Origin: Episyrphus balteatus
Lineage: Eukaryota > Arthropoda > Insecta > Diptera > Syrphidae
Assembly (NCBI RefSeq): GCF_945859705.1
Contig: NC_079134.1
Span: 163,963,718 to 164,027,717 of the forward strand
Length of the DNA stretch: 64,000 nt
Direction: 5' to 3'
The notes below the pieces were generated by a model. That model searched no databases. It saw only the letters and a program-made list of their open reading frames with translations, and was not told where the DNA came from. Positions 1 to 11,900 of this stretch are shown here, piece after piece. The position numbers and the translations under genes are program-made. How positions within the stretch are numbered: the first letter of the stretch is position 1; every line of letters begins with the position of its first letter.

Positions 1-610
1 TAATTCCTGTTAAGGAATCGAATGATGAAATAAAAATGCACATTTAATAAATTTCATCGGCAGATGGTCTTTGATACCGTTAGAGTTGAGATCTTATAAA
101 TTTAATCAATTAGAATTTTTAATATTTTTGGGTTTATTTTTAGTTCTATGCAATTCATATGCAAAAATTTGAAGAAATTGTCAGTTTTGGAGAAGATCCA
201 TTGTCAATAAAATTATTTTGTGGCCTTACAAAACCGAAATATCAGTTGAATGAAATATAAATTAGTTTCCTCTACCTGTAAAAATTAGTTCATGTTCTAT
301 GATTAGTTTTGAGCAAAACTATGAGTTTTGTAAAAAAGGACAAAATAATGGGTATATAAAATGCATTCAGTTGATAATGATGTTTAAAAGACACGCTTTC
401 TGACTTTTTCATATCACATTATTCACTAAAAAAAAATTTTTTTAAAAAAAAGGTACACCTCACGGTGACGCCATTTCTCCTTTTTTATATATACTATTTA
501 TGAAGAAAATCCTCGTAAGGCAGTGGAATATGCGGATGATCCATAGATAATCTAGTATTGGGTAAGTTTTTACCTGAGATCAGCGACAATCAATGATTTT
601 GCATTGATGA
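1..610. other. AT-rich stretch with no gene seen
   Basis: Both strands are interrupted by frequent stops. No domain, RNA gene or clear repeat could be recognised. Confidence 0.5.
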
Positions 611-965
611 AAATTAGTACACATAGAATAAATAACGCAGGGATAACTATAATTCTTGTATATTATCTAACTTTATTTCTGGTGTATTTAACTTTATTCT
701 TATTAAGTGTGTTATGTTTTCTCTGTGTAACTGGGCTGTGGGCTTAGTTACGAGTTACCCAAATTTAAGTGATGCTTCTTACAGCAGCTTAATGGTCAAA
801 TTTTAACACTGTCTAGCTGTCTGGTAAAGATTCTGCACAGAGAGAAAATAACACAGGAATAACTTTACATCTGATAAATTTAACTTTATTTATGGTATAT
901 TTAACTATGATGATTAAATATACCAGAAGTAAAGATATCCCTTGTGTTATTTTATCTTCGTGTAG
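611..965. repeat. Two related small inverted-repeat elements
   Basis: Positions about 611-733 and 836-965 each have inverted ends built on AAATAACRCAGG and its complement (GTGTTATTTT), around a core containing AACTTTATTTMTGGT. The two share sequence with each other, so they look like two decayed copies of one MITE family. No target duplication was resolved. Confidence 0.45.
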
Positions 966-1269
966 ACACTCAATTGAGCTGAAAGCTTAACACTTAAGAA
1001 AAGAGTTCTAGCTTCTAGGGCTACAGCAAAACCATTAGAAAAAAGTGGAGTGGAGTATGTGAATTGCTTTTGACTCTAACAGCTTAATTTTTAATTGCTA
1101 CTTTATTGAAATAGTTCAACATGTTACCCAGAAATAGAAATGTCGACATAAGTACGTTATTTGCAGTTTATTTTGAAAGTTTGGTTTTCTTGAAAACATG
1201 TACCAATGTTTACAAAAGTTAGAAATTTCAAAAACATATTTTCGCATGGGCTACTTCTTATACATGGAT

Positions 1270-1750
1270 ATCTCTGTATACTATCAAACTATCGATAGTT
1301 TTAAAATATTCATTCATTCGATAGTTTAAATCATTCATTCATTTAGTTACTATTTTCATTCGAATAGTTTTTTCATTCGATAGTTTATTATTCGAATGTT
1401 TTTTTTTTATTTGATAGTTTTTTCATTCGAATAGTTTTTTTATACGATAGTTTTTTCATTCAAATAGATTTCTTTATACCATAGTTTTTTCATTCAAATA
1501 GTTTTTTTTATACGATTGTTTTTTCATTCAAATAGTTTTTTATTCGATAGTTTTTTCATTCGAATAGCTTTTTGTGTACGATAGTTTTTTCATTCCAATA
1601 GTTTTTGTATACAATAGTTCTTATTCGATAGTTTACTCGATAGTTTATTCGATAGTTTTTATTGGAATGAATGAATGAATGAATGAACTATTCGATAGCT
1701 CAAATCATTCAGTTACTAACTATCGATAGTTCAAATCATTCGATAGTTCC
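1270..1750. repeat. Tandem array of ATTCGAATAG / CGATAG units
   Basis: A roughly 30-bp unit of the form TTTTTTCATTCGAATAGT followed by TTTTATACGATAG is repeated with much variation. CTATCGATAG palindromes lie near both ends (about 1290 and 1720) and the CATTC motif changes orientation to GAATG near 1665-1690, so the whole block is partly inverted. It ends in CATCACTA, which resembles a hAT-type terminus, but a pair of ends was not shown. Confidence 0.6.
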
Positions 1751-2042
1751 CATCACTACTTAGAACCAACTTTATTTTAATTTTTTATTTTATCATCAAT
1801 CGATTGGGAGCACCATATTAACCTACCTTCCTTCATACCTAACATGAATAAATGATGTATGTTATTTCAATGGTTTTATAATAACCTTGTACTATAGTAC
1901 AGAAAATACTTTGTTACTAGTCTAACTTACGGACAGATTCTTCCGAGAAAACCTACACGCTATAAAAAAGTTGCGAACCTAGACGGCTGCTGTCTTGAAT
2001 AATGGACTTAATTCAACACCCCTACATGCTAAAGTTACCAAA

Positions 2043-2491
2043 TTAAATTAAAATAAGCAAAGTAACATCCTCGATATCGCGATTGAGAAAGAGACTTTTA
2101 TATCGGGTATAAAGTTGAACGAACCTGCTTCTGCTCCTACGAAATGCTGAATAGGCCTCAAAGTATTGCCTGTTTTCGGCTTCATAAATGGCAATGTAGA
2201 CCCGATAATCTTCGACGAAAAAAAACAGCATTCGGTCTTTGTATCATTGACTTTGAAAATCAGGTGGAAAGCAATATGAGAATTTGAGGGCTGAATCGTA
2301 CAGTGAGAAAATCCATACCAAAATAAAAAGAACTGTTTAAGTGGTATTAGTATTAATTTACCCTTTGAATAAATTGGGTGTCTGTTCCTGTTTTTCACCC
2401 CAGTTAATTGATCACCCGAGTGTTTAATAGATTTTTCGGTCATAAAACAGAAATCATTAATTTTTTCAAAAACATTGAACATTTTTTTCAT
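2043..2491 (-). pseudogene. Frame-disrupted coding remnant, unknown family
   Basis: Two overlapping minus-strand open frames meet at an A8/T8 run near 2219-2226. The upstream frame gives an ATG-started stretch from 2491. The downstream frame (2231 to 2043) reads VEDYRVYIAIYEAENRQYF and continues through an Arg-rich segment to a stop, with codon third positions (GCC, TAC, GAG) unlike the surrounding AT-rich DNA. Joined across the run they would make about 148 residues. No domain was recognised. It could be a decayed gene or transposon ORF, an exon whose neighbours were not found, or chance. The frame change could also be an assembly error in the homopolymer. Confidence 0.35.
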
Positions 2492-2710
2492 CTTCTCAGA
2501 AATTTTTGTTAAATAAATTAAAGATCGAACTATTTAATTATTATAATATTAAATAAACTTCTTCTTCTTAAACTTGTTGAACTTGCCTATTAAAATTTTA
2601 TTTTTTGTAGCTTTATTTAAATATTTTCTTTCATTTACAATTTTGTTACACACTGAATTAAAATGTCTAAGCAAGACATACAAAAATTAAGATAAAATAA
2701 AGTTCGCTTC

Positions 2711-3172
2711 TCAGCTCTTTTGTTTATTAGTTGTTCTTCTTGTAGGTTCAACGTAAGGATGTTCAGCAATATATTTTAAAGCTTTTTTAATTGCTGGTGG
2801 AACTGATGGAATATGACGTCCACTTGGTTGATATCCAAATTCTCCAGCAGTATAAGCTATTTTATATTCCTCTCCATCATTGCCAATATACGAGAATCTA
2901 CCTTCAACAGAATTTCCAGTTGCATTTGGTGTGACATATTTTAAATAACCATGCTGCTCTACTTTAGTTCCAGAAAGTGTTTCATAACTGGAAATAAATG
3001 TTATTTAAATTTTTATTTTATTCATATTTTATGCTACTAACCGATAGTTATATGTTTGATCGATGTCATCTCTTCTATTAACTAATATAAGAAGTTTATC
3101 ATCTTTAGAATTATTTATAACAGCAGAATAAGCAATACCAAATGCTAAGCATAGAACTAGAATTATTTTCAT
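2711..3172 (-). CDS. RR-type cuticular protein (chitin-binding), two exons
   Basis: Predicted secreted structural protein of the cuticle that binds chitin. Coding exons are 3172-3042 and 2987-2711 (minus strand), joined in frame (phase 2, CG|T = Arg44) across a 54-nt intron with GT and CAG ends. The product is 135 aa. Residues 1-16 form a hydrophobic signal peptide (MKIILVLCLAFGIAYS). The RR domain spans about 41-104, with the signature FSYIGNDGEEYKIAY at 75-89, followed by GYQPSGRHIP at 95-104. The C-terminal part continues with PPAIKKALKYIAEHP, as in many RR-1 proteins, and ends in a basic tail. A TATAAA lies at 3239-3244. AATAAA signals on the minus strand occur near 2617 and 2603. It sits about 480 bp downstream of a second cuticular gene on the same strand. 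The family assignment is firm; the exact orthologue was not determined. Confidence 0.9.
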
Positions 3173-3181
3173 TTTTATGCG

Positions 3182-3244
3182 ACTGAGTTGGATGATATAA
3201 AACTGTTAATAATGTGATTCAAATGTTTTTACCCAAGCTTTATA
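3182..3244 (-). promoter_or_regulatory. Putative promoter of the cuticle gene at 2711-3172
   Basis: The minus strand carries GTATAAAGC (TATAAA at 3239-3244). A TCACATT about 29 nt downstream (A at 3215) would fit an initiator. A better TCAGT initiator match lies at 3182-3186 but is about 58 nt from this TATA. Spacing favours the first. Confidence 0.45.
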
Positions 3245-3655
3245 CTAATAATTTTATTCGTTTGAGTCTGAAATACTTGGAAAATCCAGTGAGTAGATAT
3301 ATTTTCTGGTTTTATTTTTAGCTTTTTTGTGTATCTGACCTTTAAGAATGGAATTAGTTAGTTTGTAACGTAAAAAGTTTCCAATCCTGAGTTTTTTCAA
3401 AAAGCTATTTATAGTTTCATGAGAAGGCAGGGTTTTTTTTTTCTTATTGCCATTTAGAAAGAAAAAAAACAAAAGAAAATACACCTGAAAACTTTTTACT
3501 TCTTTATATAAATAAAGTTACCAACCACAAACAAAATAAAACAACGTTTTTCGACTTTTTCAATTTTAATGTCAAAACTTAACAAAATTCACAGTTTTTT
3601 TTTCAAATTATAATACTCTTTTCTCTATTTTACACTTTGAAGCCTACGCAATTAA

Positions 3656-4068
3656 TTAATCACTTATTGAACCGTATTTTCCCTCTAAGGTTATCCTCAT
3701 ATTCCACCGATCTATGGAACTTGAAAGCGGATGACTTCGTTCAATCAAACGTCCTTGAGCTTGATACCCGTACGCATCAGCAAAATAGAAAACTTCAAAT
3801 TGCTGACCATCTTCACCATCGTAAACGAATCGTCCCATAATTGGTCCACCATTGTGTCCTGAAGTGACACTATCCAGAAAACTACTTTCAATGCCTTTTG
3901 GACCTAAACTTGGACCTAAACTGGATATAAATTCAATTAAATTTATTATTTTTTTTGGTATGACTTAAATATATTATACCCGCTTTCACTTTTAACTTGT
4001 GAATCAGCTTTTAAAATTTCAGCCTTGGCAACTATAAATAGCAAACACAAAATCGGGACGATATTCAT
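3656..4068 (-). CDS. Divergent RR-type cuticular protein, two exons
   Basis: Predicted secreted cuticle protein. Coding exons are 4068-3980 and 3920-3656 (minus strand), joined as GG|T (Gly30) across a 59-nt intron with GTATAA and CCAG ends. The product is 117 aa. Residues 1-16 are a signal peptide ending AKA. The conserved RR core is at about 59-87: GRFVYDGEDGQQFEVFYFAD, then YGYQAQG. The upstream half of the usual domain (the Y-x-Y-x-Y-E-T-x-N-G block) is not visible, and the HLP that normally follows is replaced by RLI, so chitin binding may be altered. The tail is unlike known RR tails. A TATA box and initiator lie upstream at the expected distance. It lies in tandem with the gene at 2711-3172. 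Membership of the RR superfamily is well supported; the subgroup is uncertain. Confidence 0.82.
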
Positions 4069-4119
4069 TTTTGTTCGTTTTGCGTGATCTAATTTTACAC
4101 GCGCGACAGCTTAAAGTGC

Positions 4120-4154
4120 AGAAAAGAGAATGACAATGGATTGATTTTATATAG
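4120..4154 (-). promoter_or_regulatory. TATA box and initiator region of the gene at 3656-4068
   Basis: The minus strand reads CTATATAAAATC over about 4145-4154, and GTCATTC lies about 25-30 nt downstream. This puts the start near 4125 with a 5' leader of about 57 nt. Confidence 0.65.
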
Positions 4155-4796
4155 TTCAACTAACTAAATTGTTGAATAGAAGTTTTGAAAGATAATCAAG
4201 CCATCCTTAACAACTTTTTTTTTTTTTTTGTTTAACAAAAAAACGTTGATTTTTATCTGTGTTTAGGTGGGTCATAATTTATTCAGAATAACATTTTAAA
4301 TCAGATTTGCAATACAAAATCCATATAACTCAACAACTATACATCTCAAAAGGGGTCTTATTGGAGTAGAATAGAATTAAGAAAACAAGCGTGTGATTTT
4401 TTAACATTTAAAAGAGTGAATCTGCATTTATCGATGGAATTAATTTGATGCATAAATTCAATGAATGATGCTGTTTTTGTGAATCAGGTTTTGTTTTTTA
4501 TTTTTTGTTTAGTTGTTGCTGCGTTTTAAAATTATTCAAATAAATACATTCACTTTTATATATAAGAATTTTAAATAAATTTATAATAAAATAATCATTA
4601 TCATTAAAGAGAGATGTGTCATGTCATTTGCTAAATTTGGTAGACATGTTGACTTAGCTTCAATAAATTTTACAGGATCAATTTATACAGTTTGTGTTAC
4701 TTATGGGCATTTAAACTTCAGGCTAACAAAACAGATGTCAAAACTATGGAATTTATAGTTCTAAACCGGTTGTGAAAGTAATATAATTCTAATACA

Positions 4797-5030
4797 CAGG
4801 GTGTCCCAAAAGTAATGGATCAAACGAAATATGCTGATTGGGGAACTTAAGAGCTCTTAGAATTTGGTAACTTGTTCATCCCAAATTCTTATGGTTTTCA
4901 ATTTAATGCAATTCTTGTGAAATTTCGAAAAATCGCTACTTTGCAACAGTATTTTGCTTCGGATTTTTTCCCAAACCCCCTGCCCCATATAGCAAAATCT
5001 AACTTTCCCGTACTATTGAGATACCTTTTA
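4797..5030 (+). mobile_element. Truncated ACAGGGTGTCCC-type element, left end
   Basis: It begins ACAGGGTGTCCCAAAAGTAA. The following about 70 bp match, in inverse orientation, the block ending at 36663. Both include GAGCTCTTAGAATT-like and CTTGTT segments. The opposite terminus was not found near here, so this looks like a fragment. Confidence 0.5.
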
Positions 5031-5725
5031 GGGCGTCTGGCAGAGGGTAGGCTGAAATAAAACTGGCTTAAACTTACATTTTCTAAATCAGGAAAAGGCA
5101 GAGAAAGTTAATATTTGGCCATCATATGGTTACTCTAAACAAAAAAATATTATTTCAATTTTATAAGAAAAAAACAGAAACTAGGTGTTTTTTCTATGGA
5201 AAAACCTGTTTGGGAAACCTTTAAGGGCGTCTGGCAGAGGAAAGGCTGAAAAATATCTGGCTTAAACTTATATTTTCTAAACCAGGAATAGACATAGAAT
5301 TTTAATTTGTTACCATCATACGGTTATACCCAACAGAAAATAAGCTATTAGGTTTTTTATTAGAAAAATGCATTTCAAAATGCTTCAAAGCGGTCTGGCG
5401 GGGCGAAAGCTAAAAAAAACTTCTGGTACCCACATTTTTGAAATCAGGGGATTTATTATTAATTTTTGGTGTATCATTTATTGGGGTAGTACCTAGTAAA
5501 ACGCCAAAAGTTGATTTTTGACTGCACTTTGGATGCGTCTGACAGAGGGAAGGCTGAAAAATAGCTAGCTTAAAATTATATTTTCTAGACCTGGAATAGA
5601 CATAGAATATTAATTTGTTACCATCATACGGTTATACCTAACAGAAAATAAGTAATCAGGGTTTTTATTAGAAAAATGCACTTAAAAATGCTTTCAAGCG
5701 GTCTGGCGGGGGGAAAGCTGAAAAA
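5030..5725. repeat. Diverged tandem repeat with GCGTCTGGCAGAGG anchors
   Basis: Related blocks start near 5034, 5228, 5391, 5535 and 5698. The 5228 and 5535 blocks are the same type (GCGTCTGRCAGAGG, then TTTTCTARACCWGGAATAGA). The 5391 and 5698 blocks are a second type (GCGGTCTGGCGGGG). The higher-order unit is therefore about 307 bp and duplicated, with an extra first-type block at 5034. Confidence 0.7.
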
Positions 5726-6822
5726 GATCACTGCCAGACTTGTTCCGTTGATATACTGTGGTGCATATCTAGATATGTGCACACTCGAATTTCGGTTATA
5801 TCAAAACTGCCAAAATATGCTGTCGGCTCTCGGTCTAAAACCTCATTTAAAATTTTGTAATTTTTATACTTTTTTTGTTCCCAATGAAATTTATAGGACA
5901 CACAATTTTTACTTCAAAATTTTAATGGCAGATCAATTAAATGATCCGTACAACCAACATGTAGAGAAAACGACCATAAGGTATGATTGGAAAAATATTC
6001 CAGCATCATTCCAAATTAAAAAAAGTCCATGTTTTATGTAAAATTATTGGTAAAATTAAAAATGGAATTGAATTTATACAAAGTCACTTGTGAGTCATAA
6101 AGTCATCCCATTTTCTGTTATAAAATGATAGAAAGAGTCCTATTCTGTCTGGTTATGGTTACTTGATATGGCTTATCAACTTAAAATTTTATTTTAAAAC
6201 TTTGAGAGAGTTAAAAAATAACTTTTTTAATACATACAAATAATAGGTACTTTGCTATTTTCGATACTTTATATGCTTTAGAAACTTGACGTTATAGTTC
6301 AGTTACATCAAAGTACTAAAAAAAGAAAATAAAAAAAAAATCATGTCAAAGAAATTTATTAACGAGTATCTGTTTTCAAGTTTTAAAGGCAGTGGGTTCA
6401 GCCTTTTACAAAATTTATGCGAATAACTAAAACACCATATTTAATCAAACCATATTAAATCAAAATCGTTGGAGCTTTTTCCATAAAATTGCAAAACCTC
6501 GAAAAGTTTATACTGCAGGAATCGATTCTAAAACAGAAGAAAAATTAGCATTGAAGGTAAAAAATTGAAATAAAAAAATGTATCTATTTAAGCACTTAGA
6601 GGCATATTTCTGAATCGATTTACCGTGGCTTTAAGCTAAGAAATTTCTTATAAATTGAAGCTAAAAATCATATCAGTCGAACTAACAGTTTCTTAAATAT
6701 TATTTATATATTTTTTGGAAAATTCAGGTTAAAACAAAATTGGGCCATATTTAATTAATCTCTCCAAACATTGAAAATCACTTTACCAAGGGCTTAAATA
6801 CTCTAATTTTTTGCGGTATAAG

Positions 6823-7601
6823 TAAGGTGACCATATTTCTAGAAGCGAAATCCGGGACAGATTAAAAATCGTTGGAACATTTTGAAAATAATGATTTTTC
6901 AAAACAAAAAAAAATATAAAAATTTAAATTTAAATTTCTTTATTTTTATTTCAAGATTTAAACGATTTTATGTGAGCAAGAAAGCGATATTATAATGTTA
7001 ATAACTTCTAAAAAAATATTTTTTTCAATCAAAATCGTGAGAGCTGTTATAATTTTATTTTGAATGATTTTGAAAACGTACAATCTTTAATTAAACTTTC
7101 AACATGTCCTTAAAAGTTTTGAAATTTACCTGGGTTCTATACTCTTCCATTTTGAAAACTAAAGCCTAGTCTAGAGGCGAACCAAAAATTTTCGTATAAA
7201 ACCAGCACAACAAAGTCGTAAACGAAAATTTTCAAATTCAATCATTTGTCACTCACATTTATCTGCCCAGGTAATTGTTTCTTGCTCCAAAAGAGTTTTT
7301 TGACTATGGAGACTTAGGAAAATTTTCGTTTTGGTTCAGCAGCGTCGTACTAGGCTTAATGCTTTTTTCCGAAAAATTAGAAAAAAACTTTTAATTTCCA
7401 ACCACTGTTTTTTTTGTTTGTCGTACAAAGTTTTTAAAATTTTGAATAAGAAAATCAGAGAATGTGCAAATACGGGACAATCTAGGGACAAATTACAAAT
7501 TACGGGACACTTATACGTCCCGGGTTTCTTACATAAAAACACGGGACAAGCTGTAGAAATACGGGACAGTCCCGGGTAAACCGGGACGGATGGTCACCGT
7601 A
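6823..7601. mobile_element. Non-autonomous DNA transposon with 8-bp target duplication
   Basis: The left end reads TAAGGTGACCAT and the right end is the inverse of TACGGTGACCAT. GGTATAAG directly flanks both sides (6815-6822 and 7602-7609), giving an 8-bp target-site duplication. An 8-bp duplication suggests hAT. The right half carries several CGGGACA / TCCCG motifs (7473-7587), probably subterminal repeats. No transposase was recognised. Confidence 0.72.
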
Positions 7602-7619
7602 GGTATAAGTGCCATGTGA

Positions 7620-8830
7620 ATCAGGTTTAAGTGAGATATAAATAAAAAATCAGTGAGGAAATCTATAAGTAAGTAGATTACCAAGTGCATTAGAGAGTAT
7701 TTTAAAATGTAAGTAATTTAGTGAATATGTAAGTAAGGTATTTAATTATTTCTTAAGTACTAAGTACTTATTAAGTACAAAATTAGAAAATTGAATACTC
7801 GAAATAACGTTTTTTTTTCTTTGAAAAGAATGTTGAACCCTAGTCTACTTTAGACCCGAATAAAAACCGCATTAACACCTAATTTCTTCAATGATTCTTG
7901 CTTAAAGTTATAAATTTTACTTAATGTATAATTAATATTCTTAGTTTCAATTTAAACTCAGAGTCAATGACATTTTGATTAATATTTTTCAAAAACATAA
8001 AAGAATTACTTGATTAAGACCGGTCAAATGAGAACAAGTATAAATTATTATCAACATTATTGTGTTCCTAATATAAATTCCTAAATTGTCTGAAACAGAA
8101 AGAATATAATTTTTAAAAGCAATTTAATTAAAAAAACATGATTATTATTTTTTTCAAAGAATAATAAATTCTTTATTGCATCTTAAAATAGGTATTCATA
8201 TAATAATATTGTTCTATACATTTTTTACATTTTTTTTTAAACATTTTTTTTTGTTAGATTTTTATTTTTCATTGCGATATCACATAAATACCAAAATATT
8301 TTTTGGCGACTAAAATGCCATTTAATTGATAATATTTTATAACAAAAAAGAAATGAAAGAAAAAGTTAAAGAAATTGAGTATCATTCAGAAAATTACTAA
8401 ACTACGATTAGTAGAAAAAGAAAAAAAAAAAGAAAAATTTTACAAAAAATTTCGTATCGCATTTGCATTAAAAAAATTAAATATATAAGAAAAGAACAGA
8501 GATAGATTAATTTATATAGAATATTTTTTTATAGATTAAAAATATTTGAGAAGAAAATAACAAAAAATAGTGAAAAAAATAAAGAGTGAGTGCGGTTCGA
8601 TGATATTTTTGTTTATACTTTTTACAATTATTTACGTATTCCTGGTTCGTTCAGTCAGTATATGAAAAATTGTGTAAGTTTATTTTTTTTTTGTATTTTT
8701 TTTAAACTATGTTTATATAAAATTGTATAACAATGTTGTCTTTTTATGTATATTCATGTGTGTTGTTCCGTTTGCAGATGTATATTTATGTGTGTGTGAT
8801 TGATCGTGTCTATAAGCATGTTGGGAGTTC
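7620..8830. other. AT-rich intergenic stretch
   Basis: It contains short AAGTA / TACTT-rich runs (7660-7790) and many homopolymers. No gene was seen. Confidence 0.5.
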
Positions 8831-8900
8831 GATTTATTTAACAAAAAATATTTAGGCAGCTGTATTTAGCAACTTTGTCAAAAATGATTTAGTCAAGTTC

Positions 8901-11900
8901 TTAGTTCTTTGAAGGTGGAAGACTGAGCAAGTAGTCAAGAGCCTTTTGGATTGCTGGTGGAATTGGTGGTGGTGTGGGCAAATGATCACCAGATGGTACG
9001 AAACCATTCACATCATCGGCGGTATAAGTTAAGGAGATGAGATTTCCTTCAGGAGATGTGTATGACGATGATCCTTGAGCGATAATAACGTCACTGGTGT
9101 CAGCAGAAGTAGCTTTTTTCAATGTACCAGTTTCTTCTCCTTTGATTCCATTCGCTGTTTCATATCTGTTAATAGTATAAAAAAGAAAATATTAATGCAA
9201 AATAGATGATATAGCAACTCTTAATCTATTCGTAAATGTGGCAAATTATTAAAACAAATACGAATAAAATTTGATAATAATTAGCACTTTTAGTTTTGTA
9301 CCACATGTGGATGCAAACTACAAGGTCGTTTTGTTGTTATTTTATTGTGGTTGTATTTAATTTAAATATTTGTTTTTTGAATTTCAATATTTTTTTTTTA
9401 GTGTTTTTTTTTTATAGATAATTCTGAAACTATAAAAGCATGCTAATGAAATAATTAAAGAAATATTAAATTGACACGCAGTTGCATGGGATAGTCATCA
9501 GCTAATATAATTTTTTGTTTGAATATTTTAAATGTGAGTGTTTCAGAAAAATCGTGTTTTTGTTGAACTAATTCTTGGTTATGCTAATTTGATTGACTGT
9601 CAGTGAAACACGGAAACAAAAATGGAAAAATTATCATTTTACCATATTCTTTTTTTGGTGGGCCTGTTTGTAGTTCTAAACGATTCGATCAGTTGAAGTA
9701 AAAATTCACATTAGTCCTTATTTTTCTGCTAAGTAGAAAAACTTTGAGAGTAGAAGAATCTTCTCAAAAGAAATCATACTTTAACTCACGTTGGGCGCCA
9801 GTTAAAAAACATAAGTTTCCCATTTTTTTTTTTGGGAGCAGTAACAAGTTTCATACGATATGCTAATTAGCAAAACTGAATCTTATCAAAAGAAATGATG
9901 CTTTGGACTCACGTTGGGCGCCAATTAAGAACTATTGAGTGTTTGTTTTGGAAGCAATATCTTGTTCTATACAACTGGATTTGTAAGACTCATTCAATAA
10001 CTTAGTAATCAATTATAACTGCTATAACTATGAAAGTGAATCCAAATGAAACAATTTGTTAGACTCACGTTGGGCGCCAGTTAATATAAAGGAGTGTTTT
10101 CTTATTTTTTTTTTTTACGAAATTATCACTATTAAACGTTGCTTTAAACAAAAGCTTTATAATTATTGAATCCTGTAAAAATCTGTTGGAATTAAAGACA
10201 AAGTAAAGAAGACTTGTTAGTAAAATTATCATTAAATTATGAGTCGGAACGTTAAACCATTTATTCTTCAAAATATTTTTAGCTTTTAAATTGTTGCAAT
10301 CTAAAAACAAAACACTCGTTACTAAGCCACAAATAATTTTCCTTTCAGTTCCATGCCATGCAGAACTAGAAAAATCCGTCAGTGCTTGTCTTTAAAATTT
10401 AGAAAAAACTAAATTCAGTAACAACAAATATTCATTAGTGTTGTGTTGAATTTAAATTAGGTTGAAAACATAATAAACATCGAACTAAAGAAATTTTTTT
10501 TTTTTTCAAGTTCGTACCTCAGCTCTTTCGTTTTCATACAAAAAACTACAAATACCTACAGTTAAATTCAAATTTACTCAATTTCACCTAAAAGTATGCA
10601 CTGAAAATGTGAAAAACAATGTACTTACTTATATTGATATGAGCCATCAGGTTCAATATTTGATTCTTGGCTAACAATAGCAATAGGTTCATCGGCTCGT
10701 TGTGGAGCTCCAACAACCATTGTTACTGCAACAGCTATTAATAAAGTTATTTCCTATGAATGAAAATTTAAAAAAACAAAAAGAACATAGTTAGTAAAAT
10801 TGTATAGAAAACCTACAAAAAATGTAAATAAAAAAAAAAAAAAAATCGGAAACATCAATTAAATATTCCAACGATAAAATCAAGATTGCAAAGATTCCAC
10901 AATAAATTCCTTAGACATCTTGTTTTGACTTTGAGAAAAAATAGATAAAAAAAAAAAACTACAACAAACTTGATAATTGCACCAATTATACAAGTAAATT
11001 GCTTCTGAATGAGAATCGTGATCTTATAATTGAGAGAATTATTTCTAGATTTTAGGTTTTGCCTAACTTAAAGATGAAGAAAGCATACCTTTAGTTACTT
11101 AATCAATTTGGGTTGAGTTGAAAAAAAGATTAGAAATTGGGACAGTTTAAATGAAGTTATGCAACCAAGTTCTGAGAGGTTTATTTGTTATTGAATGATT
11201 AATTAAGTTGATGAAGTGTTGTCTTTGGTGATGCATTTCACAAGTTTTATTTGAATTATCTAGTTTGACAAGTTTATTTGTATATCAAATATTATAAGTA
11301 AATTTATGTAACAACTTGTTAAATTGTGTTTATCTACACTAATCATCTCTACACGAGAGGAGTTTCTTTTTCAACTTATATTTTTTAAATGGCAAACACT
11401 TCTGTATATGCTCCTCATTTTTTTGTACTAATATCATCCTAATGATGTAGTGGGACACTCCTTAGTAAAAAAAAAAGAGACATTGTTCTTCCTGCCAAAA
11501 ACTAGTGAAACTGTAAATCACGACAGACAAATCCTATCTTCGCTTTTTGATCGCACATTATACTAGTATACAATGCCAATACCTTTTAAAGTCGCGCATC
11601 GTCATCATAAGACAAAACCAGCGAGGATGGGTGCATCTAAACGACAGCAATGATGGTGTGCGCCAGTGGTTTCTTCACCTTGGTTGCACCCGCATAATGA
11701 GACCTCAATTTTTCTATTCGATGGATAATTTATGTAACATCAAAGTTCATCTCTAAGGTATATTGTTGTTTTGGTGACTATATAATATAGTATGTGAGCA
11801 TGCGCGACTGCTGCTGCTATGGCATCTGTGCGCGCCACATGGGAATTCAATTGATGACAAAGGTCTTTGTTTTTGTATTTTTTTTTGTAGCTTGCGGAAA

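Noticed and set aside
3254..3484. 76-residue minus-strand frame between two cuticle genes
   Set aside because: It is Lys/Phe-rich from homopolymers, lacks a signal peptide, and overlaps the promoter region of the downstream cuticle gene.
5676..6041. 121-residue plus-strand frame
   Set aside because: It begins inside the 5030-5725 tandem repeat and shows no conserved motif.
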